A model generated the notes under the pieces. It did no database searches, was not told where the DNA came from, and worked only from the letters and a program-made list of their open reading frames with translations. Source: Chloroflexota bacterium (GTDB lineage Bacteria > Chloroflexota > Dehalococcoidia > DSTF01 > RBG-16-68-14). Taken from it: a DNA stretch of 18,378 nucleotides. Made by a program: the position numbers and the translations under genes. This document shows positions 6,713 through 12,782 of the stretch, piece by piece (the first letter of the stretch is position 1; each line of letters begins with the position of its first letter). The DNA lies in NCBI GenBank assembly GCA_022561355.1, contig JADFRJ010000015.1:1-18378 (forward strand), given 5' to 3'.

Positions 6713-6788
6713 TGGAGCCCGCGAGGGGATTCGAACCCACTAACCTGTCGATTACAAATCGACTGCGCTACCATTGCGCCACGCGGGC
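6713..6788 (-). tRNA. tRNA-Thr(UGU)
   Basis: The acceptor GCCCGCG pairs with CGCGGGC. The D arm contains GGCGCAATGGTAGCGC, the anticodon stem GTCGA/TCGAC closes TTTGTAA (anticodon TGT), and the T arm carries GGGTTCGAATCCC. CCA is encoded at 6713-6715. It is the first gene after the promoter at 6851-6879. Confidence 0.96.
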
Positions 6789-6813
6789 CCGCATCCCGTG
6801 TCTTGAGCCTAAC

Positions 6814-6847
6814 AAAAAGTACGCCCCCGACACGTCGGGGCTTACTT
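6814..6847 (-). terminator. Terminator-like hairpin plus T-tract at the start of the tRNA-tuf leader
   Basis: In the minus-strand transcript AAGTA and CCCCGAC pair with GTCGGGG and TACTT, giving a 7-bp GC stem extended by a 5-bp outer stem across a small interior loop. The outer arm runs straight into TTTTT. This is an intrinsic terminator in form. It begins at or within a few bases of the transcription start expected from the promoter at 6851-6879. It may end transcripts arriving from the amidohydrolase gene, attenuate the tRNA operon, or both. Confidence 0.6.
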
Positions 6848-6850
6848 AGA

Positions 6851-6879
6851 AGTATATGTGCCAATTTCTCCCTAGTCAA
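6851..6879 (-). promoter_or_regulatory. Sigma-70-type promoter of the tRNA-tuf-ribosomal operon
   Basis: TTGACT (6874-6879) and TATACT (6851-6856) lie 17 bases apart on the minus strand, 63 bases before tRNA-Thr(UGU). Each hexamer matches consensus at 5 of 6 positions, the best promoter in the window. The expected start is near 6843-6845. Confidence 0.8.
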
Positions 6880-6893
6880 GAAGGTTGCTAGCT

Positions 6894-8423
6894 TCACCTT
6901 GAATCTGGGAAGCCCTGCTCTCCCCTACGCCAGACGCACACCGGGGCGTAAGTTCGCAGTTCCTCCGGCGACGCCGACAACGTGTCCTTGGGCAGCAGTA
7001 CCAGGTCGGCGGCCGCGCCGGGGCGCAATGACCCGCGGGTTGCCTCAAGGAATGCGGCGCGCGCGGCGCCCGACGTCCACCAGCGCAGCGCCTCCAGCGT
7101 GTTGACTGCCTGAGTAGGCCCGATCGCCACGCCGGAGGCCGTCGCGCGGTCCATGGCCACAGCGACAGACGCCAGCGGCTCCGGCTGAGTCACCGGCGCA
7201 TCGGAGCCCGCAGCGAGGGCCACACCCGCTTCAGAGAGCGTCCGGAACGCATAGAGCCGCTCAAGCTGAGTACCGGCCAAAAGTTTAAGGTAGCGATCTC
7301 CGCGCGCGCGGATGAAGGCCGGCTGGCTCACGACGGTGACGCCCAACTTGGCGATGCGGGCCGCCATCCCATCCGGCAGTACGCTACAGTGTTCGATGCG
7401 ATGCCGATGATCGTCGCGAGGCGACCTCTGCAACGCGGCCTCCAGCGCCTCAACGACACGCACGACGGCCTGCTCACCAATCGCGTGAATGGCGAGCTGG
7501 CGTCCCGCCGCGTGGCCAGCCTGAACGGCCTGCGCCATGGCCGCGACTTCTCCGGCATCGGGTTCAGTGTTCTCCAACTCGTGCAGCATGACCTTCACGG
7601 GACCGCGAACGAGCTGGCCATCAAGCGCGCTCTCCGGAAGTTCTCCGAGGTGCCCTGAGCCTTCCATCATGATGACGTCTAGTGTCAGCGAGCCGTCAGC
7701 CATGAGCCGCTGGAAAAGCGCCCACTCTGACAGGCCGTTGGTGTGCGTCGCGTCCTGGATCGTAGTGATGCCAGCGATCAGAAAGCGGCCGCAGGCCTGG
7801 CGCACGGCATCCGAAAGCTCTTCGTAGGCGAGATTGGGAACCGCCCGGTCTACGAGGCGCTCCATACCGATCAGCACGCCGTTCGGCTCGCCCGTGTTCA
7901 GGTCACGCTCGATGATGCCACCGGCAGGCTCTTCGGTGCCGCCATCGATTCCTGCGATGCTGAGGGCCAGGCTGTTCAGCACGCGTACGTGCCCGCTGCC
8001 ATGAATCAGGCGGACTGGGTGTTCCAACGTGGCGACGTCGAGGTCCACCGCGGTGGGATGTCGCCCTTCAGCGAGTTGGGTTTCCTCGTAGCCGAGGGCA
8101 CGGATCCAGCTTCCCGCCGGCGTCCGCCTGGCACGCTGCCTGATCGCGTCCTGGATCTCCGCGATCGAAATCGCGGTGCCGCAATCGACCGCGAGTAGGC
8201 TCGCCGCGTAGGAGAGCAGGTGGCAATGCGCATCGATGAACGCCGGCAGCAGCACGCCACCTTCGCAGTCGAAGCGATTGGCCTCCGAGCCCAACGCCGA
8301 GGCCGCTTCTCCGGCGCTGCCAACGGCGACGATCTTCCCATCGGACACGGCTACGGCGTCCGCCTCGAGACCGTCGCCGGCCATCGTTACGACGTTGGCG
8401 TTGTGAAGGAGCAGGGAGGTCAT
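6894..8423 (-). CDS. YtcJ-type amidohydrolase (amidohydrolase family 3)
   Basis: The 509-residue product is a metal-dependent hydrolase of the amidohydrolase superfamily. It has the N-terminal beta-sandwich start (LLLHNANVVTMAGDG), then PAFIDAHCHLL with H66 and H68, AIHAIGEQAV with H313, HRIEHCSVLPDG with H345, and GSDAPVTQPEPL with D408, the expected metal ligands. K277 in GPVKVML sits where the carboxylated lysine is usually found, although the residues after it (HELENTEPD) differ from the common DG motif. The C-terminal LRPGAAADLVLLPKD completes the sandwich. Relatives include N-substituted formamide deformylase, but the substrate here is unknown. No signal peptide is seen. The ATG has no good ribosome site, and a strong hairpin lies just upstream. 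Confidence 0.9.
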   Translation of the reverse strand: MTSLLLHNANVVTMAGDGLEADAVAVSDGKIVAVGSAGEAASALGSEANRFDCEGGVLLPAFIDAHCHLLSYAASLLAVDCGTAISIAEIQDAIRQRARRTPAGSWIRALGYEETQLAEGRHPTAVDLDVATLEHPVRLIHGSGHVRVLNSLALSIAGIDGGTEEPAGGIIERDLNTGEPNGVLIGMERLVDRAVPNLAYEELSDAVRQACGRFLIAGITTIQDATHTNGLSEWALFQRLMADGSLTLDVIMMEGSGHLGELPESALDGQLVRGPVKVMLHELENTEPDAGEVAAMAQAVQAGHAAGRQLAIHAIGEQAVVRVVEALEAALQRSPRDDHRHRIEHCSVLPDGMAARIAKLGVTVVSQPAFIRARGDRYLKLLAGTQLERLYAFRTLSEAGVALAAGSDAPVTQPEPLASVAVAMDRATASGVAIGPTQAVNTLEALRWWTSGAARAAFLEATRGSLRPGAAADLVLLPKDTLSASPEELRTYAPVCVWRRGEQGFPDSR

Positions 8424-8431
8424 CTACACCA

Positions 8432-8464
8432 CAAGCGGCCATCCCTAAATAGGGCGGCCGCTTG
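8432..8464 (-). repeat. Long two-part hairpin before the amidohydrolase start
   Basis: CAAGCGGCC and GGCCGCTTG pair perfectly (9 bp). Inside them CCCTA and TAGGG pair around AA, separated by a 2/1-base interior loop. It sits 9 bases before the amidohydrolase ATG and after the desulforedoxin-like genes. No U-tract follows, so it may be an untranslated-leader structure or a processing site. Confidence 0.6.
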
Positions 8465-8478
8465 ATCCACACCTAGCC

Positions 8479-8536
8479 GCGAACGCGGAGCGTTCGCCAA
8501 GGCCTTCCCACGGGAAGGCCCGCTTTCCCTCGGGAA
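8479..8536. repeat. Cluster of three perfect inverted repeats
   Basis: Three hairpins stand side by side after the second desulforedoxin-like gene: GCGAACGC/GCGTTCGC with a 3-base loop (8479-8497), GGCCTTCCC/GGGAAGGCC with a 2-base spacer (8501-8520), and TTCCC/GGGAA with a 2-base spacer (8525-8536). None has a clear T-tract on either strand. They probably end or stabilise the upstream transcript, but binding sites or a small mobile repeat are not excluded. Confidence 0.6.
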
Positions 8537-8541
8537 CGCCC

Positions 8542-8685
8542 TTAGTCCGCGGAGGGTAGTACCTTGGGCTGCATGAGCTGCATCGCGACGCCGCAACATT
8601 CGACCTCGCCGTCACCCGGCTTGATGCAGAGCACTTCCGAGCTGCACTTCTCGCACTGAAACCGCTTGCCTAGCTGATTAGCCAC
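8542..8685 (-). CDS. Desulforedoxin-like mini-protein (copy 2)
   Basis: A 47-residue protein starting with GTG: MANQLGKRFQCEKCSSEVLC, then a Gly/Asp/Glu turn, ECCGVAMQLM, and a short tail. The FxCxxC ... CCGxxM pattern is that of desulforedoxin and the N-terminal domain of desulfoferrodoxin, which bind one Fe through four Cys (C11, C14, C30, C31). An extra Cys at position 20 is not in its neighbour. It lies 15 bases after its paralogue, which it matches at the N terminus (MANQxGKRxQCxKC), the turn (GDGE) and the CCG. GGGGGTG is the ribosome site. A role as a small redox carrier or rubredoxin-like donor is inference. Confidence 0.82.
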   Translation of the reverse strand: MANQLGKRFQCEKCSSEVLCIKPGDGEVECCGVAMQLMQPKVLPSAD

Positions 8686-8700
8686 GTCGTCACCCCCGCG

Positions 8701-8820
8701 CTACTTCTTCTGTTCCATGGTCTGGCCACAGCACGATAGCTCGCCGTCACCGCCTTTAGTGACGATCATCTCCGTGTTGCACTTGTTGCACTGGTATCGC
8801 TTGCCTGCCTGGTTCGCCAC
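8701..8820 (-). CDS. Desulforedoxin-like mini-protein (copy 1)
   Basis: A 39-residue GTG-started protein, MANQAGKRYQCNKCNTEMIV, a KGGDGE turn, and SCCGQTMEQKK at the end. Cys-x2-Cys and Cys-Cys (C11, C14, C30, C31) form a likely rubredoxin-type iron site as in desulforedoxin, which works as a homodimer. AGGGAG precedes the start by 7 bases. It is the first gene after the promoter at 8884-8913 and is followed by a longer paralogue, so this is a tandem duplication. Zinc in place of iron cannot be excluded from sequence. Confidence 0.82.
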   Translation of the reverse strand: MANQAGKRYQCNKCNTEMIVTKGGDGELSCCGQTMEQKK

Positions 8821-8883
8821 GATCTCACTCCCTAGTGCTTGGCTTCGTTCTCGTTACGTGCCATAAGGCTTATCCGGTGTCTG

Positions 8884-8913
8884 AGTCTAGCCAAGAGCAG
8901 CGAGAAGGGTCAA
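8884..8913 (-). promoter_or_regulatory. Promoter of the desulforedoxin-like pair
   Basis: On the minus strand TTGACC (8908-8913) and TAGACT (8884-8889) are separated by 18 bases, just past the stop codon of the cytochrome c-cupredoxin gene and 63 bases before the first mini-protein. Confidence 0.55.
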
Positions 8914-8920
8914 GGCGATT

Positions 8921-11005
8921 CTACGGGCCGGTGACCTCGAAGCTGGTGAACATGCCCAGGCCGTAATGAGTGGGTATGTTGCAGAAGAGCACGTAGCTGC
9001 CGGGCGCCAAGTCCTCGTTGACGACCAGCGTCTCGCCTGACTGCAGCGGGCTCTCAAAGCCACCGACCTCATCGAACTGGCTCTCATCAACCACCGGGCC
9101 GTCAACCGGCAATGCATCCGGCGCGAGGTCCGTGGCAACGACGCGGAAGTTATGGATAATCGTCCCATCGTTCGTCACCGTGAAATCGACCGGCTCTCCA
9201 GGCACCGACACGCGATCCACGATCACCTCGAATTCGAGGAGGGAGACCGCGGCTTGCTCCGCGTCGTCCCGTGGCGTCGCGCCGGGGCCCTCAGTTGGCT
9301 CTGAGACGATAGGTGGGTTCTGCCCACAGGTAGCGCCCGTGATCGCAACTGCGTCCGGGTCCGGCGGGGCCGGGAAGTCCATCACGAGCGTGCCGTTTTC
9401 GTGCTCGACAGCCTCCGAATTGAGCACGCCCCGTTCGACGATGACAACATGGCCCAGGAACAGCTCGGCGTTCTTGGTGTGGTCCGCCACCGTGGTGTCC
9501 TGTACTTCGCGCTCCACCTCAATCACATCGAAGAGCAAGTCCGTGCCCGCATCGTGCGGGGACGCGGACGTGCCGAGGACACCTCGCTCGACGGAGAGGA
9601 AGTTATCATCGAAGATCGACACGCGCCGCGAGTGCTCCCCGCGGTCCGTGCCGCCGACGCCGCGCTCGACGCGCAGCACCGCAGGCTGGGTTTCCGTCAC
9701 GCGCACCAGCTCGCTGCCGACCTGGTACGTATCGCCCGATGAGATGCCGGTGATGCCGCTCACGACCGCCGTTGTCGCAGTTGCGCTCAAGGTCTCGAGC
9801 AGGGTCTGGCCGGTGTCCGGGTCTTCGGGCTCTTCGTCCTCCTCCGGCTCCCCCACGAGCTTCAGGATGCGTGCGCCGGAAGTGTGTCCGGCCGCTTCCG
9901 TCCCGTTGCCATCGAGGTCGTCGGCGCCGCGTTCGAGCGTTACTGTCGCCGGTTCGATACTGAGGACTTCGAGCAGCTCTGCGCCCATGCGAATACGGGC
10001 GCCCACCTCGATGCCGAGTGAGCCGCTGACGGAGATCGTCGTCTGAGCGCGGCCTGTGGTGATTGCGAGCACTTGCCCGGTATCAACCGCGCCCTGGATT
10101 TCGATCTGTTCGCTGCCAGCATGAACGACGTAGCCAGCCATGAAGAAGGTGGGGTTGTCGACGGAGATCACGACGTCTGTCGACCCAATCGGGGCATCCA
10201 GCGCGATCGAAAAGTCGCCATCCGCGCGTAGACCGGTGACTTCGAGGAGCTCCGCGTCGACGCGAATGATGTCGCCGATCGCGATGCCATCGGCGCCGCT
10301 GACGAAGAGTTCGTCCGGCACGCGGCCAACCTCTTTGACCAGGCGCTGCCCGGTCGACGGTACCTCAACGATCCGCATACGCTCATCATCGATGCGGATG
10401 AACTGTTCCGCACTCATCGGCGCGGCGTTGCTCAAGGTGAGTTCCGTCGCGGTAGAGTTCAGCGCGCCGCCGGGCATCTGGAGCGTTGAGTGTGATGTGG
10501 TCTCGGCATCTATTTCATCGGCCTGTTGTTGGACATCATCCCAGAAGCCGCCCTCGCGAAGTGGATCGGCGCCGAGGTTGCCGCCCGCAATCACCACGGT
10601 AAGCTGGCGGATCTGCTCGCCGCTGAGCGTCCCGCCATGCACGCGACCCCAGGTGGGCATCGCCGTTCCGGCGCGGCCACACGTGATGGTGTTCATGATC
10701 ATGAGGAAGTTTTCGTCGAACGCCGCAAAGCTGAAAGTTCCCATATCGATGCCCTGCAGATCTGGGCGGTCCAGGCCCGGCGCGGCGGGCAGCCGGCCCC
10801 CGTCGACGCCGCCTTCGCCGCGGTCTCCGTGGCAGAGGCGGCAGTTGAGCGCGAACGTGTGGGCGCCTCGTTCGGCTGACATCGCGAGCTGGTCATCCTC
10901 GGCCTTGTCGGCGCGGAAGGGGTCGAACAGGGCATAGAACCCGACCGCGATGACGGTCAGGAGCAGGACGACGACCATGGCGTTGATCTGCTTGCCGGTG
11001 TCCAT
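8921..11005 (-). CDS. Membrane-anchored cytochrome c / beta-repeat / cupredoxin fusion
   Basis: The 694-residue product combines two electron carriers. Residues 8-27 form an N-terminal transmembrane anchor. Residues about 45-145 are a class I cytochrome c with CRLCH (C55, C58, H59) and a likely axial Met116 in TAMPTWG. Residues about 180-545 contain roughly 45-residue modules of the type V-S-G...G-I-x-V-G-D...ELLEV...VERGVxGT...H..G, with VERGV-like strands near 357, 446, 472 and 523. Residues about 585-694 are a cupredoxin with H618, C675, H680 and M685; the C-x4-H-x4-M spacing matches Chloroflexus auracyanin. AAGGAGAGGG gives a good ribosome site. As last gene of the bc operon it is the probable electron acceptor of the Rieske/bc complex on the outer face. 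The domain fusion is seen; the electron path is inference. Confidence 0.88.
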   Translation of the reverse strand: MDTGKQINAMVVVLLLTVIAVGFYALFDPFRADKAEDDQLAMSAERGAHTFALNCRLCHGDRGEGGVDGGRLPAAPGLDRPDLQGIDMGTFSFAAFDENFLMIMNTITCGRAGTAMPTWGRVHGGTLSGEQIRQLTVVIAGGNLGADPLREGGFWDDVQQQADEIDAETTSHSTLQMPGGALNSTATELTLSNAAPMSAEQFIRIDDERMRIVEVPSTGQRLVKEVGRVPDELFVSGADGIAIGDIIRVDAELLEVTGLRADGDFSIALDAPIGSTDVVISVDNPTFFMAGYVVHAGSEQIEIQGAVDTGQVLAITTGRAQTTISVSGSLGIEVGARIRMGAELLEVLSIEPATVTLERGADDLDGNGTEAAGHTSGARILKLVGEPEEDEEPEDPDTGQTLLETLSATATTAVVSGITGISSGDTYQVGSELVRVTETQPAVLRVERGVGGTDRGEHSRRVSIFDDNFLSVERGVLGTSASPHDAGTDLLFDVIEVEREVQDTTVADHTKNAELFLGHVVIVERGVLNSEAVEHENGTLVMDFPAPPDPDAVAITGATCGQNPPIVSEPTEGPGATPRDDAEQAAVSLLEFEVIVDRVSVPGEPVDFTVTNDGTIIHNFRVVATDLAPDALPVDGPVVDESQFDEVGGFESPLQSGETLVVNEDLAPGSYVLFCNIPTHYGLGMFTSFEVTGP

Positions 11006-11038
11006 CCCTCTCCTTACAGCGCTTCCATTCGGGGGTGT

Positions 11039-11785
11039 TTAGATTCGTACAGCACGGTCAGGGTTATCGGGCGCCCCGGGCGTCACACTGCCCGTATCGA
11101 CGGTGACGCGGCCATCAGCACCGACCGTTAGATCCATAGTGTCCAATGGACGTGGCGCCGGGCCGAAGACACGCACACCTGCATCCGTGTAGGTGGAGCC
11201 GTGGCAGGGGCAGCGGAACCAGCCCTTCTTGTTTGCGCCCGTCGCCGGGTCCGGCCAGACGAAGTTCGGCTTCCATGGGACGGTGCAGCCCAGGTGCGGG
11301 CACTTCCACCAGAGGGCGAGCAAACCGGGCCCGCCCTGCTCCTCGGTCAGGTTGACCAGCCAGAACCTGCCTGCCGGGATCTGAACCTTCTGCCCCGGCG
11401 AGGGGACCGCGGCGGAAGCGACAGACACCGTGCCACCGAAGCCGGCAACGTTGCGAGGGTAGACAAAGTCCAGGAAGCTCGCGCCCATCGCCGCAACGGC
11501 TGCGCCGATGCCGCCCCAGACGCCAATCTGTAGGATTCGGCGGCGCGACACGACCGGCGTTCCAGGGGCCATCTTCCGCGCGACGACGGCGGTTTCAGGG
11601 CCACCGGGCGGGGCGGGCTCCTTCTCCTTTTTGGCCGGCTTGACAGCCGCCTTAGGCGCGTCCGCCTTGGGAGCGTCGGCATTCGCAGCGTCCGTCGCCT
11701 CAGCGGCGGGCTGCTCTTTCGTTTCGCCCTCCGTGGCTGCGCCTTCTTCCGGCGTTTCGTCTGTCTTGTCTTGCTCTGTCATCAT
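11039..11785 (-). CDS. petC: Rieske iron-sulfur protein of the bc complex
   Basis: The 248-residue product has a roughly 78-residue cytoplasmic Ala/Glu/Lys/Pro-rich extension, a Tat-like SRRRILQ (residues 80-86), a transmembrane helix to about residue 105, and a Rieske domain. CPHLGC supplies C162 and H164 as cluster ligands and C167 for the disulfide; CPCHGS supplies C192 and H195 as ligands and C194 for the disulfide. The GPAPRPLDT loop follows. It carries electrons from quinol at the Qo site to the downstream carrier. The frame is open further upstream to 11857, but that part overlaps the preceding gene; I chose the ATG at 11783-11785, seven bases after the preceding stop (a second ATG follows directly). 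The ribosome site is weak, so coupling is likely. The long hydrophilic N-terminal extension is unusual. Confidence 0.93.
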   Translation of the reverse strand: MMTEQDKTDETPEEGAATEGETKEQPAAEATDAANADAPKADAPKAAVKPAKKEKEPAPPGGPETAVVARKMAPGTPVVSRRRILQIGVWGGIGAAVAAMGASFLDFVYPRNVAGFGGTVSVASAAVPSPGQKVQIPAGRFWLVNLTEEQGGPGLLALWWKCPHLGCTVPWKPNFVWPDPATGANKKGWFRCPCHGSTYTDAGVRVFGPAPRPLDTMDLTVGADGRVTVDTGSVTPGAPDNPDRAVRI

Positions 11786-11792
11786 CTGGACC

Positions 11793-12779
11793 CTAGTCGA
11801 TGTGCGGCACGTCCCAAGGCAAGACAAGGTCCTGCCCTGCCCCACGGAACCCCGCACCGATAATCGTGAGGATGAAATAGACAGACATCATGCCAGTGAA
11901 GATCGCGATCGATCCGTCCCGCATATTGTTCACCCAGCCGAGTCTGCGCAACATCAGGATCATGATCACAGGCAGTAGCACCATGATGGCAACGGGAATG
12001 AACAGCTCAACGACAAACGCCGGAGTGTTCATATTGAGGTCATACCAATACATCGCCTGCATCCAGGCCGGCAAGAACGTCGGTGGACCCCAACGCATCC
12101 AGTCCGGGCCGCTGGTGCCGTTGAACGGCATCGGGACGTGCGAGAGATCGTCGGGCCAGTTCAGCTCGCCGTCATGTTCGCCCGGGCCAAGCTGGGCCGA
12201 TTCCGGCACGGGTATGCTCCACTCCCATCCGGTCTGGATAGCCCGAACGTTCTGGAACATAGAAAGCTTGCCCGGCCACTGCCAGTCTTTATCGAACTCC
12301 TGGGCAACGCTCGTGACGACGTTAACGTGACGCCCCTGGTCGTACAGGATGAGCGCGACGGTGAAGATCGAAGCGAAGGCGGCCGCGAAGAGCGTGATCT
12401 TGATGGCGTTCGATGTGCCAAACCAGGTGCCTTGCCCGTCATTGGAGCGGTCGATATACGGGAAGGCTCCAATGATGCCCAACGCGAAGGTCGGTGCGAT
12501 TACGCCACCGAGCGCCGGGTGCATGTGCAGCAGCAGCTCCTGCAGCGCAACCAAATACCAGGCGGCCTTTGACGGGTTAGGCGTGATGTCCAGATTGGCC
12601 TGGTTTAGCAGCGGCGCGTCCAGGACCGTCGAGAGGATGACGAACATCAGCAGGAAGACCGTCGCGGCGATGAACTCGATGAATACGAGGTCTGGCCAGA
12701 CGAGGAGTTCTTGGTCTCGTTCGCGGCGAGGCCGGATGGCGGCCGCTGTCCTAGGTACTGCTGGAGCGTCTACGGCCAT
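11793..12779 (-). CDS. petD: Cytochrome b C-terminal subunit (subunit IV-like) of the bc complex
   Basis: The 328-residue membrane protein corresponds to the C-terminal part of cytochrome b (cyt b6f subunit IV). It shows about five hydrophobic helices: 31-53, 76-104, 126-147, 255-277 and 290-311. The block NPSKAAWYLVALQELLLHMHP aligns with the Qo-site region where bc1 complexes have PEWY; here the motif reads A72-A-W-Y75 and the Glu is missing. A loop of about 100 residues (149-252), rich in Trp, Pro and Gly, joins helices 3 and 4 and is much longer than in subunit IV. The C terminus is GAGQDLVLPWDVPHID. Its ATG lies three bases after the cytochrome b stop codon, so translation is coupled. 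Assignment rests on position and the WYLVALQELL block. Confidence 0.88.
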   Translation of the reverse strand: MAVDAPAVPRTAAAIRPRRERDQELLVWPDLVFIEFIAATVFLLMFVILSTVLDAPLLNQANLDITPNPSKAAWYLVALQELLLHMHPALGGVIAPTFALGIIGAFPYIDRSNDGQGTWFGTSNAIKITLFAAAFASIFTVALILYDQGRHVNVVTSVAQEFDKDWQWPGKLSMFQNVRAIQTGWEWSIPVPESAQLGPGEHDGELNWPDDLSHVPMPFNGTSGPDWMRWGPPTFLPAWMQAMYWYDLNMNTPAFVVELFIPVAIMVLLPVIMILMLRRLGWVNNMRDGSIAIFTGMMSVYFILTIIGAGFRGAGQDLVLPWDVPHID

Positions 12780-12782
12780 CGA

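Noticed and set aside
9018..10046. Plus-strand open frame of 342 codons opposite the redox fusion
   Set aside because: Ser/Thr/Pro-rich low-complexity product, antisense to clear cupredoxin and repeat sequence.
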